Shown in pieces: positions 22,601 through 33,032 of a DNA stretch of 33,032 nt (the stretch's first letter is position 1; each line of letters starts with the position of its first letter). The position numbers and the translations under genes are program-made. The notes below the pieces were generated by a model that ran no database searches, was not told the DNA's origin, and was given only the letters and a program-made list of their open reading frames with translations. Source of the stretch: Emmonsiellopsis sp. PD_33 (lineage: Eukaryota; Ascomycota; Eurotiomycetes; Onygenales; Ajellomycetaceae); NCBI GenBank assembly GCA_032988165.1, contig JANTQF010000378.1, positions 1-33,032 of the forward strand. The letters run 5' to 3'.

Positions 22601-23330
22601 GAACCCTGGGTTTAATATTATGGAAGATAGGTTACAGTAATTCCAGTCTCCATTGGAAGGATTTACTGGCAGACATGGCGAGCCCCTAAGAATACCTACC
22701 AGCAAAGAGAACCAATTGGCTGGAAAGGGGGGAAATGCTAATTTACCAGAGCCATGTAAACTTGCATGTAGGGCAGCATTGCAGGCACAGGAACTGCTTT
22801 GTATCCGTATATAATAAGCTATATCTAACTATTTATGGAAACATTTAAACAGTTTTCTTTTCTTTATACAATAGGTCTACTAGCTATATAGGTTGTTTAA
22901 GGTGGGAAAGATTTATAGTCTTATCTATGCGTAAGAAGGCTTCAAACTGAAACCTGGTTACTTGAATAATAGCATGTAGGTAGGTAAATGAGAAACAGCT
23001 GCTAATTTAGAAGGGGAAGACTAGTAAATAAGAGCAGTGAAACTTCCATCAATGGGGAGCAGAACATTTTTAAAAGTCCTAGACTTATAATATGCAATGA
23101 GATTTACTACCTCTGATTTCAAAACAAGTAAGCTGTACGTATATGTAAAAGAGGGTGGATTAGCAAGTAACTACACTAAAGCTGTAGCTACTTAGCTATG
23201 TAGACAAAACAATCACAAGCCAACCTCATGCAGTGCCTGGCTATAAAATAGGGAAGAAGATAAAGCATAAGAAGCTTGCTAAGCAAAGAATAGCAAGCAT
23301 TAAACAGGAGCATTAAAAGAGTGACTCAGT
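22601..23330. other. CpG-poor AT-rich islet, unidentified repeat remnant
   Basis: About 730 bp with only a handful of CpGs, lying between CpG-rich sequence on both sides. No open frame of note. The composition resembles the decayed retroelement at the window start, so it is probably an old mutated repeat fragment. I could not match it to any part of the 1-13506 element by eye. Confidence 0.35.
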
Positions 23331-24238
23331 ATAAGCAGACGGGGGGAGCAGTGCTGAAAAGAAAAAAATTCAAGGAAGAACAAATAAATAAATAGGCCAA
23401 GCAACCTTCAAAAGAAAGAGAGCAGTCTGTGCAAACACTAGAAAAGAACGAGGGAAGATGTGTGTATAAACCATCAAGACCAAGGAGGTTGTTCAGCGGG
23501 GCTTCAAAATACACCCATTCATTGCCAAAAAACCATCTCATTAGTCCACTGGGGATATCATGAGGCCGAAAAAACAACAGCAAGGAAAAAAAGAAAAACA
23601 GCAGAAGATAGGCAGGAAAACGAGGGAAGCAAAAACCCCCATTGAGCTTGCTCAATACCAACCAAGCCAACCAATTAATTTCCATTTCCCACAAAAGCAT
23701 GCCCTTCCCTTCCCTTTCTGTTCCTACCAACATCCGATTCTCCCCACACAATTGTTTCCCACATATCCCATTCCAGGACGCCGTGTTAACAGAAAGCCGA
23801 AGGCAGAAAAAACAAAGCGGATACCACCTTGAAAATGCTCCGAGCCAACCGTGTGTCATATCAAATCATATCGATACATCCCACCAGGGACTATGGGAAA
23901 ACCAAAAGAAGCCCGAAAAAATGCCGTAAGGAAGAAAAACGCAATGCCGCATCAAGTCTCATCAAACTGAGGCTTTGAAACATGTGAAATAGCACGCCGG
24001 TGCGAGTAGAGAGCGGACCGATAACAAAGGAGAGGAAAACACATTAACTTAAATGTAGGGGATTCAGCGTGTTCTAAATCAACCCAGGTTGCAACAAGAA
24101 GCAAAGCATCGAAAAAAGAGCGCGAAGTTTCAACAAGAACGAAGCAACGAATCAGGGGGAAGAAGCGCGAAGTAAAGGAATACCGCTCAACGGCTCGAAA
24201 AACCATCGAAAAGTACGCCAAAGTAAAGTCCCGGCGCA
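23331..24238. other. 3' flank of the Edc-like gene
   Basis: No supported gene. Open frames on both strands (for example 23326-23859 minus) have no recognisable content. The stretch next to 24239 probably holds the 3' UTR of the minus-strand gene. Confidence 0.45.
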
Positions 24239-25645
24239 TCAGGAACGGCTGTTGGAATCAATCTTCAGGATCCGACGTAGATCATCCTCCATACGTTTGG
24301 TATCAAGGGCGTTTGTACTCGTAGAAAAGGAACGAAGCGGAGGAGCAGGCGATTGCGGAGCGAATGCTGGGACCGCTCTACTTGGAGTCGGTGATGCGAC
24401 GTCCCCAATAAAGGTTTGGGATCTTTTCAAGGGCGTTTGAGTAGAGGCATTGGTTTGCTGCCTTGAATGCTGTGGGTTCAAGGTAGGGCTAGTCGGAGAG
24501 AGCTCTTGGCGAAGGTTCGAGGACGGATTTCGAAACGGTTGGGTCCCATTGCAAACGGAAGCCAGATATTGATGGGCGATGCTACCTCCGCCAGGGCTAC
24601 GTCCCTTGGGGGAGCCTTTTAGGTCGTCAAACGGAACAGGCGAAGAGGGTCCGGATGCGTGGCGGGCGGGATGCGGCACCACGTTACCGGGAGCGGCACT
24701 TCTTGAGTTGAAGACATTTGGCTCCTCACGCAGCCGAGGTGACGCAGATGCCGGGCGTTGCAGCCGTGGATTCAAAAGCAAGTCCTTCAAGGCCTCACTT
24801 TTGGCTTTCCTTTGACCTTCATCTAGAGGCAGGTTATCACTCGACCGCGATGGTGAGCTTGCTGATCGAAAGGCGCTCATTCGCTCCTGGTAAGACGCTG
24901 CAAATGACGGTCCAATCTGCAGTTTATTACTGTCCGGTGCTTCTAATTCAAGGGGAAAGACTGCCCCAGGGGTTTCAGACAGTTGCCGAGTTGTCGCATT
25001 TGATTGGAATGGAGAGGCCCTTCTGGGTCGGGGTTCGCTCTCACTGCCCCGGTTGGTGACTCTAGTTCCTCTCGCAGACTTGAAAAGGAAATCCAACGGA
25101 GAAGGATGCTCTTCAACATCCTGCGAATGTAAAGTAGATCCTTTGGGCTTCGTGGGTGTAGTGGCGAGTGGGTCTGCTTCGTTGGACTGATCAGCGCCGC
25201 CAACTGGCTTCACGGGTTCATTCTCGGGGACAGATTTCGAAAAGAAACTCGGTATGGGTAAAGCGGAGGGGGCAGGAGACGCATGGAAGGTCGGTCCGGC
25301 ATAGTGAGTTCCCTCTTTGAGAGCGGGAGAGTAAACAGATGGCTGGGACGATGCATGGCGGTGACCATTGGTCATGGGGGACGGCTTAGGAGTATCTCCA
25401 TTCTTCTTTCCTTGCCTCCCCTTTTTCTTTTTCGATTTCTCTTCGGAAACGTTATTTGTAGTTTCTCTAGCCGCCCCTTCAGGGCTAGGGCTCGGTGGGC
25501 TAGAGCGGGAATGAGGGGGAGGGGTAAGGTTGTTTGCTTGGGCGTTACGGTGGTGGTTCGGGTGTGACGAGTTGGCGGTGGAATTTTTCCGATTACGTCG
25601 AGCATTCCGAGGGCCCTTTGGAGTGGTGGGGGTTTGGGTCGACAT
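24239..25645 (-). CDS. Disordered mRNA-decapping activator candidate (PNRC/Edc1-Edc2-like)
   Basis: A 468-residue protein in one exon. The ATG at 25643-25645 is chosen because the open frame continues 39 codons upstream but only from a TTG, into CT-rich leader. The protein is almost entirely low complexity: a basic Asn/Arg-rich N terminus, a KSKKKKGRQGKK cluster (70-81), then Ser/Pro-rich sequence. One ordered-looking motif stands out at 115-134, YAGPTFHASPAPSALPIPSF. It matches the YAG…LP.P.F pattern of vertebrate PNRC proteins and yeast Edc1/Edc2, where it binds the Dcp1 EVH1 domain and stimulates Dcp2. A conserved short C-terminal helix (RMEDDLRRILKI) and a helix near 310 (SEALKDLLL) may be further contact sites. 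The function is inferred from the motif; such genes are often left as hypothetical. Confidence 0.72.
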   Translation of the reverse strand: MSTQTPTTPKGPRNARRNRKNSTANSSHPNHHRNAQANNLTPPPHSRSSPPSPSPEGAARETTNNVSEEKSKKKKGRQGKKNGDTPKPSPMTNGHRHASSQPSVYSPALKEGTHYAGPTFHASPAPSALPIPSFFSKSVPENEPVKPVGGADQSNEADPLATTPTKPKGSTLHSQDVEEHPSPLDFLFKSARGTRVTNRGSESEPRPRRASPFQSNATTRQLSETPGAVFPLELEAPDSNKLQIGPSFAASYQERMSAFRSASSPSRSSDNLPLDEGQRKAKSEALKDLLLNPRLQRPASASPRLREEPNVFNSRSAAPGNVVPHPARHASGPSSPVPFDDLKGSPKGRSPGGGSIAHQYLASVCNGTQPFRNPSSNLRQELSPTSPTLNPQHSRQQTNASTQTPLKRSQTFIGDVASPTPSRAVPAFAPQSPAPPLRSFSTSTNALDTKRMEDDLRRILKIDSNSRS

Positions 25646-26541
25646 CTTGAGGGTCGAAATATGGCTTAATAAATAGGCAGCCGGTTGTAAAGATAAGGAA
25701 ATAAACAGGAACAAATGGCTAAATAGGCAGGATAAACAGCAACAGGAACTGGGAATCGACAAGCAGATCTATTTTCTGCAGATGCAACGAGCTTCGCGGG
25801 CACGGGCGGCGGCTATGACTCCGAGAGACTGCGAGAAGAGTCTCGAGGGCGTTTTCTTGGAGGCGCTGGCGATGATCTGGAAGACTGGATAGTTGACGAA
25901 ATGGAGAACGGAAAAGTCGACGCCTGAAGCATATTCACAACTTAATAGAAAGAAACATATAGCATGGAAATAAACAATAGGAAAGGATTAAGAAGCGCGG
26001 AAGATGGTAGCAGATATATGGGCAGACATGAGGCTGTGGAGCGGTGGAGGTTGGGAGGCGGAACAAGCGCGGCGGCGATGACAACAACTGCCGGGCGGTG
26101 GAAGGCGGCAGAACAAACTCGGCGGCGGCGGCCGGCGCCATGATCTTCCGGCGGCTCTTCTGGCTGCCTGCCTGCTTATGTCATACCACCTGGGCGAAGG
26201 CGGGACCGCCCTCCTCCACACCCTTGTTGATATCGCCTTTCAACCAGCCGTCTCCTTTCTTGCAGCAGAGTGTCTGGAAACGCGAGGACCTTGCGGGTTT
26301 AATGCGGCCTTGACCATCTCGGAATGAAGCTTTGTTCCCCGTGAAAGCCTTTGTGACGCCCATCATCGTATCTCAGAGCTCTTAGTCCCCCAACCCCATA
26401 CGAGCACGACCAACAAGCTACAACACCACCAGCCTCTCCGGACCTTTGCTCTTTACCGCTCTACTGCCCTGATTACACGCACGTTTTTTGTCTAGGCATC
26501 TAGCAGAGAATCCGTCTGCTCACCGCCCCCACACCTAAACC
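25646..26541. promoter_or_regulatory. Divergent promoter, Edc-like gene / rbx1
   Basis: About 0.9 kb between two outward-facing start codons. It contains CT/GA-rich leader sequence on the Edc side and a GGC-repeat-rich GC peak around 26095-26140. Small open frames here translate GGC repeats and are not supported. The arrangement allows shared regulation of the two genes, but no specific operator could be named. Confidence 0.5.
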
Positions 26542-27126
<585 letters not shown>

Positions 27127-27708
27127 ATAACCTACCCAAAACAACCACGCGGACCGATTTGCATATATCATCTAGGATTTGTATTTCTGATATATCACAC
27201 TATATCCCCGGGTTTGCACGCGAAGGAATGGAAGCCGGCCCACACAGCGGTCTCATATGAAGGGGCAACCTGAACGATCCGGTGGACGCTCGAAATTCGA
27301 ATACCAGGGGATTTTTCTTTCGTGTGATACGGCGCTTATGGCGATTTACGAACAATAATGACCAGGTTCTTTGAGACTTGATTGCTTACTTGCTTGCTTA
27401 CCCTTGAAGGGAGACATGGGAGAAACTTAAAAAAGAATAGAGGATGAATGCATTACCTTTCTATACCATACCCATATCCGAGCATACGTAGATGAGAGCC
27501 ATTATCCCGAGAATCCGTACCTCCTCCACGAGAACGAACAGCATAACAAAAATCAAAATCCATCGCTTCAATAACTTTAAAGCAAAAAAAAAAAAAAAAC
27601 CTAGAGCATACACGCGTGCATACGTAAATATCAACCCACTCCATTCCATCCTCCCCTTACCATCCCCAACATCCCCCCCCCCATCCCCAGTATCATATCA
27701 TACCCACA
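27127..27708. other. Convergent intergenic region, rbx1/spc1 3' ends
   Basis: Holds the 3' ends of rbx1 (+) and spc1 (-). Contains a 16-A run near 27584-27599 and a C-rich stretch near 27655-27700. No gene is supported. Confidence 0.55.
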
Positions 27709-28303
27709 TCACCCCCTCTTCCCATTCCCAACCCTCTTCCCATCCCCCTCACCCTCCCCACCAACCACAATCCCCCCAACCCCCACCCCTCCCGCCCCCG
27801 CAATCAACCACGGCTCCGGATGCCGATTATACACCGGCCAGGGCGGCACGACGACCAGCACCGTCAGCAGCGTGCCCGCCAGCCCGATCCAGAGCGTGAG
27901 GTGGACGTCTTGGTTTATGTAGCCGGCTAGGAAGGCGATGACCTGGATGGATGGGGTTAGATAGAAGGGGTGGGTGGTGGGTGGTGGGTGGTGGCTGTGG
28001 GTTTTGTGATGGGTATGGGGTTGGATATGGGTATGGGGTGGGGGTATGGGGTTTGGACTTACGGCAGAGACGCTGATGAGGACCGTGCAGAGGATTTCGG
28101 CGATGTGTTGGCCGTGGAAGTCCTGGTGGGGGTTGGGGGTGGTTAGTTTGGTATTTTGTGGGTGATGGGGGGGGGAAGTTGGATTGGATTGGATTGGATT
28201 TCGGGGGGAGGGGGGAGGGGGGGGTTTATATGCAATGGTAGTAAGTAGGACGTACTATTTGCGCCTCGAAGATGTCTTGGAGCGGAGCGAGGAGGTCGTC
28301 CAT
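27709..28303 (-). CDS. spc1: Signal peptidase complex subunit 1 (Spc1/SPC12)
   Basis: Three exons on the minus strand: 28256-28303, 28063-28122 and 27709-27942, giving 113 residues. Introns are 133 and 120 nt with GTACGT and GTAAGT donors and CAG acceptors; all junctions fall between codons. The product starts MDDLLAPLQDIFEAQI and continues DFHGQHIAEILCTVL. It has two membrane segments, about residues 23-46 and 53-70, separated by a short loop (GYINQDVHLT), and the family signature PPWPVYNRHPEPWL (69-82). The C-terminal tail is Gly-rich. Spc1 is a non-catalytic ER membrane subunit that helps signal peptidase distinguish signal peptides from membrane anchors. No single exon is long, so the gene is easily missed; the long + strand frame over exon 3 is its antisense shadow. 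Confidence 0.9.
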
Positions 28304-29041
28304 TTTTGTGTTTATCGCTTGCTAGATAGGGGGGTTCCGGAGGTGGGTGGTGTTTTGGGAATTAGATTAGCGGGTTTGTTTGGTTGTTGTGATTGTGAAT
28401 GTCATTAGGAGGTTGATATTCTGGGGATGGGGTCAGCTAACTCCGATGATGTTGACAGCTTGTCTGATGGTGGAGTGGCCGGAGCTGGGCTGGGATGTGG
28501 CGTTTGGGGGCCGCGGGTGTTTGGGTGCGTGGCGATATCGGATCGCTACAGGGATGCATACCTGTAGACTGTAGTTACAGATGATTCTACGTAGGGGTTG
28601 ACATGTACGTTAATCATTCCTGTTAGAAATAGATTGTGTTTATTTCTATTATCCCTTCACAGTACATATTTTCGTGGTATCCTCTGGGTTAGTTACCACA
28701 ATGCCATTAGGACGACAAGTTTAAGTGGTCTCCTTGCGACATTGCTGGGTTGATAAAGGAGTTTCGGTCCATTGTCTGTCCAAACTCCAACAGCACCTCC
28801 TTTATCTCTGCGAGGATGGAACGCTATATCGAATGATTTCTCTTTGGTTTTCATCCTTGGTTGTGGTTGTAAAGTAGTCGAGACTAGAAAACAAAGATGG
28901 ACGAAAGGGAGGATAATTAGACCATTGTCTTTTGTGTATGCGAACGGTGACATTGATTATGTAGAGGTATATATATTTCCAATTTCACGTGCAGAGTTAT
29001 AATCGAGATCATAGTCGTTATATCATTTCTTTTGCTAATGA
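28304..29041. other. spc1 upstream region
   Basis: Promoter side of spc1. Short open frames on either strand (for example 28693-28953 minus and 28772-29002 plus) give no recognisable product. No gene is supported. Confidence 0.45.
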
Positions 29042-29671
29042 CCCTGACATATCCTGCATCAAAAGACGAGCTCGACAAGGGCTAGAAGCGTGTCAATCTA
29101 TATCAAGGACAGTGACCGCTCCGGGACTCCGACGGAACTGCGACGAGAAACCACACTGTAAGCCACGACACTGGAGGACGCGACAAGCGAACGGAAGCAG
29201 TCTTGCAGTAGTGAGAACAATCAAGACCGGCATGAGCCTGATCTCAACGAGGAATCAGGTACAGAATGCGCGAAAGATGGACCAGAACCTTCACATGGTT
29301 CATCAGCCGACGAAGACGGAAGACTCGAAGTCAAGGGCACTCAAGCCATAAGCTCTCCCAATCCCCCATCATTATCAGAATCTTCACAATCGACAGTGAT
29401 AGATCAGAGTACCATCCGCCAGGCCACCCCAACCCCCGAGCGGGATTTGCTAGATCCTGAGGTTACACCAACCCCTCAGATGGCATCTCGGTACACGACC
29501 AGAGCGAGGGCGGCACAGCAGCGCCAAAGGATTGCAGCCCGACAACCTGCAGGAACCCCAAATCTGCGGAGAAGCAGCCGGATCAAGGGCGAGCCGCCTG
29601 AGTTCAAGTTCCCCCAAGGCATGGCCCCTCCAAGGAGGCCGCGAAGGAAGGCGATGTCATATGGGCATTGA
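29042..29671 (+). pseudogene. Degenerate frame with basic RRSSR-type motif
   Basis: One frame is open from about 29048 to 29158 and again from 29162 to a TGA at 29669-29671, split by a single TAA at 29159-29161. No ATG lies near its start; the first in-frame ATG after the stop is at about 29480. The product is acidic and Ser/Pro/Thr-rich, then basic (LRRSSRIKGEPPEF). That mix resembles the linker between integrase and reverse transcriptase in Ty1/copia-type polyproteins, but this is only a resemblance. A +2 frameshift near 29640 would open another 30 codons. Alternatively the TAA marks an intron donor (GTAAGC) of a real gene; I see no convincing acceptor. Confidence 0.3.
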
Positions 29672-30929
29672 GCACAGCGCAGGGGCGAATGGCTGCACGT
29701 CGACAGCGATTATTCGCGCAGATACAGCACTAAATAGATGAATGCATTGGCAAGCAGGATTCGATGCAGTCGCGATATGCGGACCATATTCAGGAGACAT
29801 GAGAATGCTCGAAGACTGATTGGAGGAGGGTTTGCCAGTTCAGAATGCAACCTACAAAAGCTTCAACCAGCCCTGCATTGACTCTGCGCAAAAATGGCTC
29901 AAGTGTGGCTGGACATGCCGGTGTCTTTGTATTTATTTGTGTATTTGGCGACTGTGGCTGCTGGCCGCCCGAATCCCGCGACTGATTGGCTGTGCTGAAT
30001 TCGAGAGCAAAGTCGCTATCTACGAGTATTTGGTGGTGGGTGGTGTTTGGTAGCTGGGGCGGTTGACGAGCTGCCGCACACCTGGGAAAATACAACTGCT
30101 CGAGTTCAATCTGCATCGCTGGAGCGAGGAAGACCATCTAAATCGTTGCATATCCAACTCCATCCCATCCACAGCGTCCAACAGCGTCCAACAGTCCGCC
30201 CCGAGTCGACGCAGCCCTAGTTCAGGCGCGGGCTGACTAACCCTCTCGGCCAGGGCGCAAGCGAGAAAAAGTTTGAAACCAGCCATCCCGGCCAGGCCAA
30301 CCTCACCCCCCCGCCGCTGCGATTCTCTCTTCCCGGCTCCTCTTCTCTTCTTCTGCCAACTCAACTCCACCGTGTGGTGTCCTTTGTCTAGCCTCCGTTT
30401 CCACCTCCGAAATATCCCAGCAGATCTGTTCTGTTTGTCCCGTCTGCTATTTGGCTGAATTCCAGCAGCTGTCCAGCCCGCAACCACCAGCCATCCGGCT
30501 CTCTGCTCCCTCCCCCAACCCTCCACCCAGCGATCCTGGAGTCACTGGACTCCCATCTCCCTAACACAGTCAAGTTGGCGGGGCTTCGCTTCACCCAGCA
30601 CTCCTTCATCCACCCTCTCCTGGGCCCAAAGTTCCGGGTCTTCTCTGGGGGCGACACTCGGCCTCCATAACTAGGTTTTCGTGATATCAACCCCTTTACT
30701 GGCTGCAGAACAGCCTCGCGCACCGACTTACCCCCCGTCGCCCGTGGGATGGGCTAGTCCAATCCAAAGATCCCGATCTTTGCTCTCCCCGCAACCGATA
30801 TAGTTTTGGCATACTCAACGCGTGGTGGTCGCTTCCGGGCGTCTCACCCCTGCAAACACATATTGCAGCTTCGCGAGAAGAATACAACAACCCTGGCGTG
30901 CCAGAACTCTTCAGCGCTGCTCATTCACC
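29672..30929. promoter_or_regulatory. Upstream region and long leader of the Mg2+ transporter gene
   Basis: No gene is supported. From about 30061 to the start codon the sequence is CT-rich and nearly free of ATG. The only one on the + strand is at 30749 (ATGGGCTAG), a two-codon upstream frame. Two adjacent AACAGCGTCC copies occur near 30173-30190. A 168-codon open frame on the minus strand (30020-30526) is best explained by the GC and CT skew. Confidence 0.45.
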
Positions 30930-32925
30930 ATGAGTGAGTCGCCACGGTCGGAAAAGTGCCAGACACGGTACAGCACCCCCGCTCCCGAGCTGGACGATCA
31001 CCGTTTCCAGCCCGAGTCTCTTCCTAGGGCCGACGCAGCGGCGGAAAGTGTTGTTACATGGCAGGAGAAGCTGTTGCAGGCGAGCCGTATGGAAGCGGGA
31101 AGTCCAACTATGCGCCGTGTCAACGACGGCTTGGTGGAAACCGGGCCGATATCGAGGGACTTTGAGCATGCAATTGTGGATGATGAACCCAATGGCGAGA
31201 GACGCCCGTCCGTGAATCCAATGGCCATTCGATCGGGTGGCCAGATTCTTAATCGTTCACGAACCTCGTCCACATCGAGCGTGTCCACCTCTCCTCCGAA
31301 CTCCGTCGAGGCGTTCGCTGAGCCTCGCCGCCGTGAACGCGCGAATACTATGGATAGCCATGTTCCGTTGGATCTAGAAATCCTTCAGAGAACCATGTCG
31401 ACTGGTACTACTCACCAACGCCGTCCAACGTTCAGCAATACAAGCGCGATCGGACAAGACAATATAGACCCCAGGGTCACTCTTAACGAGGAGGCGGATG
31501 TTTGCTTCCCTGCTTACGACGAGCCTGGAAAAACATCGATCATAGATTTTGAGGAACTAGAGGAATTCGTGGCACTGAGTAAGGCGGACCAAGCCAACCA
31601 GCGCAGGCATAGCGCGAGCTCTCAGAACAAACCTCGCGTGTTCCATGACATGCGACCCCAATCCCAAACTGCGGATATCCCTAAGATTGTGATGCGGCCT
31701 TCGACCCCTGAGAATAGTTCAACCGAATGCGTCGAGTTCCCTGATAGAATTGAAAAGGTCGTGAGCCATGTGGCGGATGAAAAGGAGGTCAAGCAGCTCC
31801 ATAACGAGAATGAACGCAATCGCTTTAGCTTCTTCTCGTCTGAATATCAAAACACCGTCCATGCCTGCGAACTAGGAGCCTTGATCCTCGAAGGCGAGAC
31901 TTTCCGTGATTTGTTTCATCTCGGCCCTGACGGGGGTGTTTGGTGGCTTGATGTTCTCAACCCTACTAACGACGAGGTCGGGGCTCTTTCCCGCGCATTC
32001 TCCATCCATCCTTTGACCGCAGAGGATATCATGACACAGGAAGCTCGCGAGAAGGTGGAACTATTCAAACAGTATTACTTTGTCTGTTTCCGGACTTTCT
32101 ACCAGGTCGATAAGAACAGCGAAGACTTTTTGGAGCCGGTGAACGTGTACATGGTCGTGTTCCGTGAAGGGGTTATCTCATTCTCGTACACTGAAAACCC
32201 TCATGCTGCCAATGTCAGGAAGAGAATTGGAAAACTGCGTGATTACGTTTCACTTAGCAGTGACTGGGTTTGCTACGCAATGATGTTAGTTCCCTCCTTT
32301 ATACATTGCCTGAATCATAAACTAATACATTTACAGTGACGACATTGTTGACAGCTTCGGTCCCGTCATCCGCGACGTCGAAATAGAATCAGAATCGATA
32401 GAAGATCAAGTGTTCATCGCGCGTGTCGAAGACTTCAATGCCTTCCTCCCTCAAATCGGCGGCCTCCGCAAGAAGGTCATGAGCTTGATGCGCCTGCTCG
32501 GCGGCAAAGCCGACGTCATCAAGGGCTTCTCCAAGCGCTGCAACGAGCAATATTCCGTAACTCCGCGCGGCGACATCGGCCTGTACCTTGGCGATATCCA
32601 AGACCACGTCGTCACCATGATGTCCAACCTGGGCCACTTTGAGAAAATGCTCAGCCGCTCGCACACCAATTATCTGGCACAACTCAACGTGACCAACCTC
32701 GTCGTGGGGAACCGGATCAACGAGGTGTTGAGTAAGATTACGCTCCTCGCGACCATTTTGGTCCCGTTGAATTTGATCTGTGGTCTTTTCGGGATGAATG
32801 TGCCCGTGCCCGGAAGGGATAGTGATGGGCTCGAGTGGTTCTTTGGGATTTTGGGATTTATCGGGTTGATTGTTGTTGTTAGTTTGATTTTGGCAAGACA
32901 TTTCAAGTCAGTAGAGGCCTTATAG
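30930..32925 (+). CDS. CorA-family Mg2+ transporter, Alr1/Mnr2 type
   Basis: Two exons, 30930-32284 and 32337-32925, giving 647 residues. The 52-nt intron has a GTTAGT donor, a CTAAT branch-like site and a CAG acceptor; splicing restores YAMIDDIVDSFGPV. The first 290 residues are Ser/Arg-rich and disordered. The cytosolic CorA domain follows, with HPLTAEDIMTQEAREKVELF, EPVNVYMVVFREGVISF and HAANVRKRIGKLRDYV, then the long pore helix. Two membrane segments sit near the C terminus (about 585-605 and 618-639). The GMN selectivity motif is at 604-606 at the end of the first, and the C-terminal tail is short. CorA proteins form pentameric Mg2+ channels. Alr1 acts at the plasma membrane and Mnr2 at the vacuole; the sequence alone does not separate the two. 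An in-frame extension upstream to 30822 starts with GTG and is ignored. Confidence 0.94.
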
Positions 32926-33032
32926 AGTAGATTCATGTGAAACATGTTGTGGATTCTGAGTGGCATGTCAAGGCAATAGTTATAACTTCTCAGAACTTTA
33001 ATGATAGTGTACTTAACATATCAATAGTTAAG

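Noticed and set aside
23326..23859. 177-codon minus-strand frame
   Set aside because: No recognisable domain. It lies across a CpG-poor islet edge and the 3' flank of another gene.
25646..25762. 39-residue hydrophobic N-terminal extension of the Edc-like protein, looking like a signal peptide
   Set aside because: It would start at TTG and translates CT-rich leader. The family is cytoplasmic.
27492..27899. 135-codon + strand Pro/His-rich frame
   Set aside because: Antisense of spc1 exon 3 and the A-run/C-rich 3' flank.
30020..30526. 168-codon minus-strand frame
   Set aside because: It lies in the CT-rich leader of the transporter gene. Its Trp/Gly/Arg-rich product reflects base skew.

Overview
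The window comes from a filamentous ascomycete, most likely a Eurotiomycete (Aspergillus/Penicillium type). The basis is short GT-AG introns (52-133 nt), intron-poor genes, fungal Smi1/Knr4 and Alr1-type CorA proteins, and an AT-rich, mutated LTR retroelement beside a normal gene-rich segment. I saw no tRNA, rRNA or CRISPR array.

Region 1 (1-13506) is one AT-rich block that I read as a mutated Ty3/gypsy-type LTR retroelement on the + strand. A single degenerate frame (about 257-6316) carries gag, protease, reverse transcriptase, RNase H and integrase in that order, interrupted only by stop codons. Two more long degenerate frames follow in the same orientation (about 6764-9475 and 11011-12933). 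After them come a polypurine tract (13080-13088) and a probable 3' LTR (13089-13506). The 5' LTR would lie just outside the window. I found no CpG before about position 13574, where CpG becomes common at once. This is the mark of repeat-directed mutation or methylation decay.

Region 2 (13507-17483) is a border zone. It has no recognisable gene until an unrecognised 462-residue protein (15389-16777) with paired cysteines and two internal tandem repeats.

Region 3 (17484-33032) is a run of conserved housekeeping genes. These are a phosducin-like chaperonin cofactor (plp1, +); the cell-wall and morphogenesis regulator Smi1/Knr4 (-), with a 14-nt first exon; a disordered protein with a PNRC/Edc1-type Dcp1-binding motif (-); the cullin-ligase RING subunit Rbx1 (+, four exons); signal peptidase complex subunit Spc1 (-, three exons, reconstructed here from splice sites); and a CorA-family Mg2+ transporter of the Alr1/Mnr2 type (+, two exons). 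The Edc-like gene and rbx1 are divergent over about 0.9 kb, and rbx1 and spc1 are convergent. Between spc1 and the transporter lies a degenerate reading frame (29042-29671). These genes are not an operon or a pathway. They serve separate basic functions: protein folding, wall integrity, mRNA decapping, ubiquitylation, secretion and Mg2+ uptake.

No clearly new system was found. The strongest unusual feature is the oversized retroelement with two extra long frames downstream of pol.
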